DNA of 64,000 bases from Sthenelais limicola (taxonomy: Eukaryota > Annelida > Polychaeta > Phyllodocida > Sigalionidae): the NCBI GenBank assembly GCA_942159475.1, contig OW804096.1:113372194-113436193 (forward strand), written 5' to 3'. The translations under genes were made by a program, and so were the position numbers. Every line of letters begins with the position of its first letter. Position 1 is the first letter of the stretch. The notes under the pieces were generated by a model that worked only from the letters and a program-made list of their open reading frames with translations, had not been told where the DNA came from and searched no databases. Shown here in pieces: positions 51,111 through 62,736 of this stretch.

Positions 51111-51145
51111 TGGTCAGCGTACTGAATACAAGGTTCGAGTCCTTG
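51111..51145 (+). repeat. tRNA-like A/B box remnant
   Basis: CAAGG-TTCGAGT-CCTTG at 51129-51145 is a perfect T-arm: a 5-bp stem with a canonical 7-base loop containing the B box GGTTCGAGTCC. TGGTCAGCGTA at 51111 resembles an A box, but the spacing is too short for an anticodon arm and no acceptor stem pairs. It is more likely a decayed tRNA-derived repeat than a tRNA gene. Confidence 0.3.
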
Positions 51146-53353
51146 TCTTGCGTTATCTCCGGCGGTCACGAAGCGACATAGATCCATCTATGTCGAACCC
51201 GAGCGAAAAAAAATCTAGGAAATGGGTTCATTTTTCATCCGAGATGGTATTGTTGGTGACCTTCTCCTCCTCGGTTGCCCTGAGTTGGCGTTCTTCTCCC
51301 AGGAGAATTCCACAATGGAATCACCGTGGACATTCATGATTATCCAAAGCCATCGCTTTATCTCACTTCCGATGAATGGCCCGCCGCCAATGGAGCGAAA
51401 TAAAAATCCCTCTCAAACGATGAGGGAGAAAAAATAGCATCACATGGTTATGGTAAAACGATGGGAGTATTGTCGCTCAATGTAAACACCCCGCTACTCT
51501 GTATCATACCAGAGTAGAGGCACCGATGCTCTTTTATTGTAATCTGTCCTCTCCAGAAGAATCTCTTTCCGCCAGGGAATTTGGCAATGGGATTGGACTG
51601 CCTTTTGTTGGGGAAAATCAAAAGTTGAGTACTTATTGTCTATTCTAATATAACACTCTACTTGGCATACTTACTTGAAGCTAAATTGGTGATATAAAAA
51701 CTTGGATTATCAAATCGTTTGATATATAGTTCTAACGATACACCAGCCTCTCCCCATACAGAAGTCCGTGCTATCAGGGATTCCTTCAATGATATTACTG
51801 AAGCCACTCACTCTCCCTTCTTCCTTTCGCCTTCAGAAGTGCATCTTAGATCTCAGACGCTTCTTATACCATCATATGTTCCTTGATATAAGGGGAAATA
51901 ACACAGGGCAATAAAACGCTTCATGTATGCTAAATGTAGGCCTACGATAGGAATTCCAACTAACAACTATTGAGTCGTATGCGCATGATTGTATTTCCCT
52001 ATGCGTGACAAACCGGAGTTGATATCTCAAATATATATATATGAGTGTATTTGAGTTAACGTTGCATTGTCCCAATGCTAGTTACCGACTGAAAAGACCA
52101 TAGAAGCATCGTGAATCACCAAAGATTCATAGAAGTCACGATGGAGACATATGCTTTCTGTCTCATGCAACAACATAGACAGGATAGTAGCGTGAATTTA
52201 TCATCTGTGATGCCATGGCATATCATCCCCTGATTCCATTCATCATTCCCCAGTAACTAGTCTCTGGTTGTATAAACTACGTACGATTTCAGGTTTTCTA
52301 TGGCGACAAAGACAACACCCACTGGTTTGGACGCTGGAAGAGATATATGGCACGTGTATACCATTTCCCTGTTGTACTACAAACCATCCTGTCCATGCTT
52401 TAGATCAGCAATTGTTATGTTACATTCTCGAGCTATTAGAACAGGATCTCAGTTAATCGAAAAGCAAGGCGGTCGTATGCAGAGGAGGCTCAGGGCGTTC
52501 AATCCTATGCATGAAAAACATCGACTCACATGCAGTTGCTTCCACGAAACATTATTCGTGCACCATAGCACATCGAATGGCTATCAGAGGTCGACAGAAA
52601 CATCATTAAATCCTTGGTTATAGCCTATATGGACGAAAGAATGTTTTCGATTATGGTGCGATCTCACTGGGCATCTTTACACTCCATAAAATGGAATACA
52701 TACTCAGATCACTGAGCTAGAAATTCATAGCGATATATGGCCTTTACATTGCCTTATACGTATAGAGCATGTTCTAATGGGGTTGGGCTTCGCTTCACAT
52801 CGGATCCATATCTCATATTTTAAAGCTGCTTCCAATTTCGCACAGTCGACGTCTTTGTATGTATAAAAAATCGTAAGGTCCAATGAACCAGAATGGGAGA
52901 TATTTGCCTTCGTGTCTTAGGGATGTAACTCCAGGAACAGGGGCTAGTCATGGTATGGCAATACTCATCTCATCACATCTTACATTAGGCTACCGTGTCG
53001 AACCAAGATAAGGCCCAAGTTGAGATCAATGGAACCAGTAAATGATCATCGACTTTGCGCTGGAGGACTTTTACAAGACAGAAATACTACTTGACTAAAT
53101 GCTCTTTTCATGAAAGGATGCGTTATGATGCATGGGGAGTTACATCATTCTTAGCTATTCCCTTCGCTCCTTATCTCGTGTTGACATGCTTTGAAGCTCG
53201 TCTCCGTAAAATAGCATTGCAACCTGATAAGGTCATTGATAAACAACACTGAGTAGAACAATAGAAAATACAACAAGTGGTGCGAATCTATTGATCATTA
53301 TGGAGGATCGAGAATCCACATCCACACCATGGAACAATCTTGACCATAAAGGT
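51146..53353. other. Region without a supported gene
   Basis: Contains a small hairpin at 51494-51517 (CTACTCTG/CAGAGTAG). At 52294 a plus-strand TTTCAG is followed by a 21-codon open stretch (VFYGDKDNTHWFGRWKRY) to a weak donor. Unidentified, not called. Confidence 0.4.
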
Positions 53354-53589
53354 GTAACTTCACCAAGAGATTTTTCATGACGGCCCATCCGGTTTTCACC
53401 TTACGGATAATGGTAAACCAATGGGGCCGGATTAGAGAACCGTATCTGCCGCAAGGACGAAACCTTGGTGTAGCCCTAGCAATACTCCCAGCGGCAGATA
53501 CGGTTCTCTATTACGGCATGATTGGTTTTGCATCAGCCGTTAGCTGCAGAAGACCAGCCGTAAGGTGAAAACCAGATTGGTGAAGTTAC
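53354..53589. mobile_element. Nested foldback element, 236 bp (MITE-like)
   Basis: Four perfectly matched arm segments nest inside each other: GTAACTTCACCAA (53354-53366 with 53577-53589), GGTTTTCACCTTACGG (53391-53406 with 53558-53573), AAACCAAT (53415-53422 with 53521-53528), and AGAGAACCGTATCTGCCGC (53434-53452 with 53491-53509). The whole 236 bp can fold into one long hairpin with a loop of about 38 bases. No open frame is present. High arm identity suggests recent origin or structural constraint. Confidence 0.8.
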
Positions 53590-54907
53590 TATATTAGCAA
53601 TACTGCCACCCCTACCAGCTGAGTTGCTTACTAGTTGCTATGCTTATTTCATGTTTCAAACATAGCCTATATATATTGTGTACAAGTATTTTTCTCCCAA
53701 TGACTTATTTAAGCTGATTCAGAGAGGATGAATCGATGTACAGAATTGTGTGGGTATTTCATTTCAAGAGAAAATCAAACATTCTCAGATTTAGATAAAT
53801 AGAGATTTCCTTAGGTTAATGGTTGTTAATCTCCAGCCTGTCTATGTGGAACTCTGTACTACCTATAAAATGTATGCCTCATCTGATCACAATGCAATGC
53901 TATATGTCGTTAGGCATAAATTTATTAGCATTACGTTGAAATGACCTCAATTGCCCTATTAGCATCAGTTCGCTCTGGTAAATATCTTTGATTGGATATC
54001 TCAGTGATCCTCAACAGACCTGATATTTGCAAACTTAAAAACCCGAATATACCGTATGCTTGGATTGGTAGTTCTGCAAGAGGAACCAAGACGGACGTAT
54101 CCATTTGTCTTGCGGAAGCCAGTCACGACGATCATTAATCTCCATTAGGACGAGTGTTCAAGCTCCAACTCTGCGAGGCCTCTACGCCATGGCCTTTAGC
54201 TCCGGATCCAGCATCTAAATCCCTACCAAGTCTCAGCTTTTGTCACCCACTGAGCCAGACATTGCTTAAGGCTCAGAGTTCACATTATTAGAGACAGGGT
54301 TATAATGATTACCGCGATTTAGGTTTCTCGCGACGCACGGTTCTCTCAAAACAGGACCAGATTATGTATAGTCCCTCACGCTTGTAAAGGGCCACAAAAA
54401 AAGAACAATTTCGAGATGGAGGGGATACCATAACTTGGTTTTTAGGATGTGCCAGATTAGAGAGTAGTAATCAGAAGGGCACGAAATCATACTGTATTAT
54501 CATTGTTGCCATGGTCAGTACATGCAATAAGATTACTACACAAAGACAACAGGTCCTTAAAGATGTTGGCTCACTCAGATTTGGGAGCGATTCATACAAT
54601 CAGAATCCTTTGATCTCTCCCTGTGTCCTGAGGGGTATTTTCAGATTCTCCTTTGTGCTTCCTGAAGAAGGCCTTCTTTGGCAAGCATACGTCATGTACT
54701 TAATGACCAGAGGGCCCCTACCAGACACCGGTGACCTTCAAGGGGCATCCTAAGGGCCGCCGCCTCGGACAGAGCTCAATCAACTTCTGACGCTTCTTCC
54801 TCTCAGTCATGACGCTCCAACACGAAACCTCCCAAATATACTATAACCCATGCTAATTACGTCGCGGCGAATATGTCTTTGATGGCGATGTGTAGAAGAA
54901 GGAATGA
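53590..54907. other. Region without a supported gene
   Basis: Includes an 80-codon unrecognised plus-strand frame at 54511-54753. Confidence 0.4.
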
Positions 54908-54949
54908 CATTACTCCCGATTAATATGCCATTACTCCCGATTAATCTGC
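54908..54949 (+). repeat. 21-bp tandem duplication
   Basis: CATTACTCCCGATTAATATGC followed at once by a copy with a single A to C change. Local duplication. Confidence 0.85.
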
Positions 54950-56228
54950 CACCTCCTGATAAAAACAACAGGTGGATCATGACATTGACTCTGGTCCCTT
55001 AACCCCAGTTCCCCCTTATTTTATTATTTATCCTTTCCCCCAACAATATCCTAAGACAGAGAGGTGATGAACCATAACTATAGATATCAGCTCTGCGACG
55101 AAGCGTGTCGAGCTTAATGACCAAACCAACCGGCCTTCCTTCGCACTCCCACCGAAGTGGGTATAGGAACTACTTTTATACCTGATTAAATACCAAAGGT
55201 TCGCGAAAACGCTGGACACATGAGAATATTTCTTCAGCACATTATAAACACTCTTCGATTTTGTCAGTTGAGCAGAGTTTTGGGATTTTCCCGGACGCGT
55301 TTACCCTCGCCATACAAAGACACCAAGCTAACCATAATATAATGAGAAAAGAGCATTTATGGCAAGCTGACATGAACACAATTCTAGACGTGACAAATAA
55401 CAAACTTTAGGGAGAAGCACACTTAAAAAAGTTCATGAAGACAGTTATTAACTAATTAACTAATTAAACAACAAGGTCTTGAAAAATTAAGATGGACAGT
55501 TTAAAACTAAAATTCAAGAACTATGGGGACATCGTGGCCAACAACGAGTATATTATGACATCAGAGCCTCCCAAATTTCCCATCCCTTTTTCTTACTTTC
55601 ATGAATAATGCTGAAAGCCTTGTCAATTGTTGGATGTAATTGGGAGCGTGTCACTCGTCACAGGGCTTTTATTTTGGGAAATAGTATAAATGTGACGTGA
55701 AGGTTCAGTATTAAAACCCTAATAAGGGTTGTGGCAATATTGATCAATTGTCAGATTTCATGCCTTCCCCGCCGTATAACTTGATCACAAAAACATCTCT
55801 AAAAAAAGCAAAGAATTATTTCTTCGGGGCCATTACTTGGCCATAAATATTAAAGCCCTCATGCATACAGGTAGTTGAATATAGCAGTAGCGGACTGAAA
55901 AGGGCGTAGTGCGTGCGCACCCACTACTTGCTGCTAAATGGATGAATAATATATCAAGAATTAACCATGTTTCAGAAGGCCGGAGAAATAAAATTTACCA
56001 TAAAATTAATTATTTTCGTCGTTATTTCATATTCATAAACCTTTCCCGGGGTAATACGGAGGCCCATGTAGGATGTCATATGTTGGAAGTCATATGTATA
56101 CATTGTATATCCATGGTTCCATCAAGGACGTTGCAACAGTAAAATAAAGTAGTTTGAACAAACAGTTAAACCATAGTGCTAACAAACAGGGTAATATTCC
56201 TCCATCATCGTTCAACGTTGTGCGACGA
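54950..56228. other. Region without a supported gene
   Basis: AT-rich, nothing recognised. Confidence 0.4.
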
Positions 56229-57112
56229 GTAAAGTGGTTCGGCCACTGTTGACAAAATAGTTGGTGATGCATTGGCGATGAGCTAGTCGCTGAGAATTTT
56301 TAAAAATTTATTGCATCGTCTTTACATCGATTCGTCATCACTATGTCTTTGGCAACAGCAAGCGATGACAAATTGCATCGACAAGGGATGTGATTTTGCA
56401 TCGGAGCATTGTCAATGGAGGTTACGGCCATGGCAATGTGTTGCCGATGTATTGCCAATGTCTAGTCGATGAGATTCCATATGTAAAAGCAAGAAAAGCG
56501 GTCTGGCCAGCTGTCGACAAAATGGTGATGATGCAAAGTTGATGCAAAGACAATGTAATTGCCGGCGATGCACAGCGATAAAGTGTGTTATCGGTAGCTG
56601 CATCGTCCTTGCATCGACAACCAGAATAAGTTTGGCAACTATAGAACTAATTCCCTTGCTTTTATATATGTAATCTCATCGACTAGACATCGCCAACGCA
56701 TCGCTTTGGCCACTACCTCCATTGACAATGCACCGATGCAAAATTACATCGACGGGAAATATCAAACATGTTTGTTGTTCATCGCTACCCTGGTCGATGC
56801 AATTTTTACATCGCCCACTCATCGCCAGTCATCGCTTGTTGTGCCGAAGCCATAGCGATGAGAAGTCGATGCAAAGACGATGCAATGAATTTTACAAAAA
56901 TCGACTAGCTCATCGCCTACGCATCGCCAACGATTTTGTCGACAGTGGCCAGACCGCTTTATTACATAGTTGCTGACCATTTTCTATTGTCGATGCCAAG
57001 ATGATGCAGCCACCGATAACCCTCCTCAACGATGTGCATTGCCAGCAATTACATCGTCTTTGCATCGTCTTTATATCGACTATGTTTTGTCAACAGGGAC
57101 CGGACTGCTTAA
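56229..57112. mobile_element. Modular CGATG-rich foldback element
   Basis: Two modules each occur once per strand. Module 1 spans about 56229-56492 and is inverted at about 56663-56962. Module 2 spans about 56494-56662, and its first ~130 bases are inverted at about 56963-57112. Each module outer edge carries a shared motif of the type AGCGGTCTGGCCAG-TGTCGACAAAAT or its complement. The interior is packed with CGATGCAA, CATCG and CTAGTCGATGAG. The order M1-M2-rcM1-rcM2 is not a simple palindrome, so it looks like an array of alternating foldback units. No protein-coding capacity; frames across it derive from the repeats. Confidence 0.7.
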
Positions 57113-58277
57113 AGTCAATTTCAATTTTGGTTTCAATTTTCAATTTTGGAATTGGGGATCTGTGGGTCTGTTCCCATAGACTAGGCGGCTACCCAGGGGA
57201 GGCTACAGCCAAGCCAAAAGCAGTCCTTGATACTCTACTTGAATCTTTTTTAATGTCATCTTTAATAATCAAGTCTGTCCTTCTTTAAAAAGGCATGTAA
57301 CTATATATGCTTCCTGATTTTATGGAATGCATGTTTCCTGAAGGATTTGGCTAGAAAGTTAGATATTTCCCTGTCAGACAGATGTAAACAACACAAGGAT
57401 AGCATGTTTATTGTCGTTGTACATTATACAACAAATATTTGGTGTAACTTTAGGTCATTTCTCAAGTAGTCCTACTCAATGACAAACAATCATAGAATCC
57501 CCTGTAATGTATTTTTATCATCTTGTTTCTCACTTCTGAAAATAACAGACATGTTACATGGAAGATAGTCACAGAACTATGGCATATGTTATGTGCTGTG
57601 GGTGCTGTATTAGACCTGTGTTACCCCTGTGATATTGTGACCTACTTAGACACTGCTTGTCCTAGAATTGAGGTAACAATGACCTATTTGTTAAAAACTC
57701 CTTCTTACATGTTAATTTATGAAACCATTAGTTTATGAATACTCAATAATGTAACTTTGAACTATTTTAAAGAGGAATACCCTCCAAACAATACTATTCC
57801 TAGTTTCAATTATCTGGTTGTTGCAAATTTACAGTCATATAGCCTGGTGTAAGTCCTTACTTCACGATATTAAAGTATGAAAATAGTTGAAGTATTTTTT
57901 AATTTTAACAAAAAATCTCAAAATCGCACTAAAATTTCTGGACTTGAGATGTGCCCCAAAGCAAGCAGGGCAACCCTACTCTTACTGCTGATCTCCTACA
58001 TCGTACCGACAGATGATTTGTACACCGAACATCGTAATTTACAGGCATCAGTCACTACTGCACCTGCTAGTAGTACAGACTTTTTGGAGAGCTTCTGTCA
58101 AGAACGTAGGCTCTAAAGCTGACTGGCTACATATAGTTGTTTCCACTCGATGAGATCTAGCAATTTTACCATCATGCACACGGTTCAATACCCCAATAGT
58201 TGGCCTCTTATCACACTCTTCATCCGAAGCTGCTTTCCAACATCTTAATCCAGACCTTCCATGCACTATAGATTAAG
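57113..58277. other. Region without a supported gene
   Basis: Starts with a CAATTTTGG-type low-complexity run (57116-57155). Unrecognised frames shorter than 96 codons. Confidence 0.4.
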
Positions 58278-58311
58278 CCCCCCCCCCCTCCACACACACA
58301 CACACCCACAC
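58278..58311 (+). repeat. C11 and (CA)n simple repeat
   Basis: Eleven C followed by TC and a CACACA run. Confidence 0.8.
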
Positions 58312-61115
58312 ACTCTACATGATACCCATTTTCAGGACGAGGGCGGGAATCCTGTGGTTAGAGAGTAGGAAAAACAGAAGTTTATTGATCCTGATTGGCC
58401 AACTAGGCAAGGCGTTACTGGCAGGAGGGTTGGTATCTACCAGTGATCAATCTAATCGGTGTCCAATGGTGATTGATGATCCGCAATCTTTTAATCTTCC
58501 TGCCCGTTCCATCTATCCTTCCAGATATTGCTCCTGATGGCAGGGCGTCGAGACTAGTTGAATACAGGCAGCAAGGATCTGATAATAAGGTTCTGTCAGT
58601 GCCTTCACTGGCCATGGCTTGACTGCATAACACTTCATTGCTGGGTTCAATTCCACAACACAGGCTCCTTGAACTCCGAAATCTTTTTTAATCTTCGCCA
58701 TAGATCTCGGGGTTCAGTTCCATCAGAGGGACTAGATGTCGGATGTGTCGAAGACCAAAGGCATCACGCGTGGGAGGAATGAACGCATTTTGGCCTTCTA
58801 CACTGGGCTCTACACCCACACGTGCGGTCTTATGCTATCCAGACCATCCTACAGCCACTTTCCTTGTTGAAGATATTAAGCAATGAATTCTTTTTGAGTT
58901 CATATCAATATTCCTATTATGGTCTATATATTTTCCTGCATTTTTTTAGAAGACCCCACATCCGATTAAGTAAAAGCGTTCAATTTTTTTATTTTTTTTA
59001 CTTTGCAAGTCCAGTTTTATTCCTGATCAATCCTTGAGGCTTATACCCACCATCTTGCTTTTACGTATGACCACAAATAACATGTAACCTTCACGATGAA
59101 ATGATTACGTATCTTTTGACTACCATACCATTCGTCATTTGCTTGAACAACTGAAATTATATTTAGTTGCATATTCCACTAGAAGGTCAAAAGAAAGAAA
59201 TGCAACCAATCAAGATGTTCATTCCTGAGAGAAAGAAACCCGCTGTAATGACGTTTATAGGTAAGATTTCAGACTTCCCAAGAATAACTTAAGGCAGCTC
59301 TGTCTTAAAATTAGCAGGAGAATGCAATCTTTCTTCGCCCATCGCTGGTCTAATCACCCTCTAAAGCAATCGAACGAAATGTTGACACAGGTTCAAAACG
59401 GACACCATTCTCCCTTTATCAATCAAGCACCTTTTTTCACAAGGGATTATAGATGAAATCCCAATACACTGAATGCGATTGTTATCAACAAAAAGTTTAG
59501 CGATGCATAACGATTTCGTGGGAAAGAGTGACAAATGCCAAATAATTGGGATACAACAGAGAATAACTTGGGGTTCCAGATTTACTGCCCAAAATAACAA
59601 AGTTGCTTGAAATATTCATTTTTGCCTTCACGTAATCCACATGGATATTTAATTCCAAATCTCCGGTACCTTGAACACAGATTTTCTTCATATCATGGAA
59701 TTGAAGGAGTACCTCGCCAAAGATTATTTGAAATTCAGCGCTTGCATCAGATTTGTGTTCCTTAATTACAGATTCTTATGATTGAGCATTGTGAAAATTC
59801 CTTTTTCCAGAGAACTCATAGACCCTAAGGCACATTCTTTTTCTCATTTGTCCTTGCACAGTAGGCAGTGGCTTCACTAATGGCTTCATCTGAACCCTGT
59901 AATTGAGACCGATTGAGGCCGCTTTGGGAAACTAGGCATTGGTTCCAGAACTAACGCTAACCTTGCTATTGATGTCCTCTCACAGGGAGATCTCTTAGTC
60001 CGGGAGTCACAGTTGCAGAGGGCGTCAGAACATCGATTCATCTTAAGAATTCTGGCCGTTCATCTAAGAAGTATCGGCTTGAGCAAATCTATGATTTAAA
60101 ACCCAGTGCACTCATTTCTGTAAGCTCAAATGCCAATATGTCATCCCACAATGATACTCAAAGGATTTCTTTGTTAATATTACGATGAACAAACTCTTGC
60201 CAAATTTACTCATATTATGACTTATGGGACTGAATGTATCAATATTCCATTACTGTTCTAATTTTATACAAGAATTTGAAGTCGAATCGAGCGAGAGAAA
60301 ACGGCCGCCGGTAGCCGATAATAAGTGAAGCCAACCCAGGAAAGGATTTCAGCGGGGATCCGAAATATAAAGAGGGGATGTAGCTTTAAGGCAACCGCTG
60401 ACCTATGAGTCATTGTCTTCTCGGAGTTATTTACTAACATTTTATTTCATATCATGACTAAATAAAATATGGTTGTAGATGCGTTAACATTTAAATGACA
60501 GGAAAAATCAGCATCAACAAAAATATTAGAACCATCGACAAACTATTTCAGGAATTCGCTATATCACGTGTCAAACACACTGTCTCATACTAAGGGCTTC
60601 GTTCATAATCCAAATGGGTAAATAGTATAGGATGAACTGTTTATCGGGTACCGATGACAGCACCCACAAGATCCACGACAAGCCCATTGAGGAAAAAGTC
60701 TTTGTGGCGAGAAAGCCATATCCGAGTGAAGTTCCTTTCGACATTTAGCTACTGACAAAGGGACACAATGTTGCATTGAATTCGAAATTAGGTGTCCTAT
60801 CCGATACAAAATAACAAAATTATGCTTTCACCAATGCTTCTATTATTTCTTGTCGACATTTTCATGATAACGTTTATCCTAATGTGATCCGACTAATTTG
60901 AGAACGGAGGTAACGTGCGAATAGAAATTAAACAAGGCACTGAAGGTCCTTATACCGCCTTTGAATATTTCATCGCGTCCCTTTTCCTCCTCCATTCTGA
61001 TCTTAATGCTGAAGCCTATCAAACACCTTAAAAACTCTTATATCTTCTTTATAGCGGGATTAATTCATCAGACTCTGATTCAATGTTTAGGGTTTAGAAT
61101 GACATGTATTTGATT
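58312..61115. other. Region without a supported gene
   Basis: Overlapping minus-strand frames at about 58415-58701 give protein-like text (KKDFGVQGACVVELNPAMK) but switch frame and match nothing I know. They could be a decayed element. Confidence 0.35.
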
Positions 61116-61352
61116 CTAAGTGAGTAATACAACACTGATGATGGGAGGAAGGCTGCGTTTCATGTCGCCTGAACACTGGCATTTCCAGGAGACGCATATC
61201 CTGACAGGGTTGACAGAAATAGTTCAACGGGCATCCGTGTCCATCGCTCCACCTACTATGAGGCGTAGGTTTACACCATTCTTCTTGGTGTGCATGTACT
61301 GAACCAACTCTTGAATAGCCAGCCCGGCCGTGTGAATGAGACAAAGGACTAC
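61116..61352 (-). pseudogene. Possible broken coding remnant, unidentified
   Basis: One minus-strand frame is open for 79 codons except for a single TGA at 61224-61226. It reads AGLAIQELVQYMHTKKNGV, LRLIVGGAMDTDAR, then after the stop TISVNPVRICVSWKC and MKRSLPPIISVVLL. The regular alternation of hydrophobic and charged residues looks coding, and the TGA could come from a CGA by CpG decay. I do not recognise the family. A competing open frame on the same strand (GGTMSSPLSHSHGR) lacks such patterning. Confidence 0.22.
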
Positions 61353-62466
61353 TCATTGTACCACCTGTCTGAGCCTTGTGACAAGCATTGAGAGCCAAAC
61401 AATCTATACAGTCCCTCCAGCCCTACCCGCCAGGCTCAATTATGCTCAGCATATATTATATATAATACAGCCCATGAAGGTCCAATACTTTGAAAGGCAG
61501 TATGGGAGATTCGTAAAAATTGATAACGTGTAATACAATTATGAAACGCATTATATTTTCACTAGTATGTCGGGACTTAAAAGTGCATCTCAATATTGCT
61601 TCAGCTGGAAGCCATGGTCTCCAGCGTATAGAATCTTGCATTAAGCATTAGATGAAAGTAGTTGACATTTTGTTGAGTTCATCATTATTGTTGGAGAAAT
61701 AACCAGGACAATGTTTGATGAAGAATACCTGAACACACACAACAGATTATCATCTTTCACTGATGTGAGGGACCCACGCACACCCCGCAGTTAGTTGGAA
61801 ATTTTAGAAGTCGACTCTTTCTATTTTAAAATAGAAAGGAAATGTATCAAAGTGTTTGAGAGAATCACTTAGCTTACATCAAATAGCTTAAAATGTCAAG
61901 CAAGGAAGAACAATAGTTGAGCTCTTAAATTCTGTTGTGATGGTTTTGACTCTATGAAGCTATGAACGCATTGTAATATACAAATGCAAGGATACACAGC
62001 AAATGGAATGGTATGTCTCATCCATAGAACTCAAAAGGAAACTTTCTAGTTCTATGGTCTCAACGAACTAACCTGGAGGAATATGGATGGAGGTTACTCT
62101 CATGATATATACGTATGTATACATAAATATGATAAATGTTCGATTCCCATGGGATGTCACAAAATTGATTGGGTTCATATAAAATTAGATTCATTCAGTC
62201 TATTAATGAGATTATTTGCCCATTCCTCCCCATAGGGCGCAGATTCGATTATTGCGTCCCAAAGGCAAACATTCGGCGCAAAGCCGTTGCAAGTCGATTG
62301 TTGGTTCTTGCAACGAGGTTCTTGCAAAGGCTGGACAAAGCAATTTAGCAAATACTCAGGAAATGCATTTCATCTTAAAAGATAGAAGAAACAATATCTG
62401 ACAGAATTGCGTGAAATTAAAATTTGATCTTGATATTGTCGGGCGATTGCCGGGCTCTGAGCAAGT
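61353..62466. other. Region without a supported gene
   Basis: Nothing recognised apart from a 22-bp perfect palindrome at 61817-61838. Confidence 0.4.
61817..61838. repeat. Perfect 22-bp palindrome
   Basis: CTTTCTATTTT joined directly to AAAATAGAAAG. No loop; cruciform-capable. Confidence 0.6.
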
Positions 62467-62582
62467 AAAGGTCCTTGTCCACTAAGCCGACTCTCATGCG
62501 ATTCTCACGGACTATAGTACTGTAAAGGGGTCCTTTGCGGCGGAAAATCGCATGGGAATCTGCTTAGTGGACTAGGGCCTTT
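62467..62582. mobile_element. MITE-like foldback, 116 bp
   Basis: Arms 62467-62503 and 62546-62582 (37 bases each, beginning AAAGGTCCTTGTCCACTAAG and ending CTTAGTGGACTAGGGCCTTT) pair at about 86% identity around a loop of about 42 bases. A clear target-site duplication was not found. This is the size and shape of a small non-autonomous DNA transposon. Confidence 0.65.
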
Positions 62583-62699
62583 AGAAAGTCTGTATTTCTG
62601 CAACATTGGCATAATGTACTGTAGAAAAAATTCTTAACGGGTAGAACTTACCAGGATGTAATATTTAAGGCGTAGCAATCTGGGAAGAAATATTTCAAA

Positions 62700-62736
62700 A
62701 CGATAAACTCACCTGAAAAAAAGAGAGAAGAATATT
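62700..62736 (-). promoter_or_regulatory. Candidate recursive (zero-length exon) splice site
   Basis: On the minus strand TTCTTCTCTCTTTTTTTCAG runs straight into GTGAGTTT, with the AG/GT junction between 62713 and 62712. A long polypyrimidine tract plus CAG fused to a consensus donor is the ratchet-point layout used for stepwise removal of long introns in animals. It could instead be a chance overlap or the edge of a very short exon. If real, a long minus-strand intron spans this site. Confidence 0.4.

Noticed and set aside
52294..52356. Plus-strand TTTCAG followed by a 21-codon open stretch rich in aromatic residues
   Set aside because: The donor (GTATAC) is weak and another frame across it is longer. 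Not enough to call an exon.
56722..57288. Plus-strand frames of 69-95 codons
   Set aside because: They arise from the CGATG foldback repeat and its flank; composition follows the repeat.
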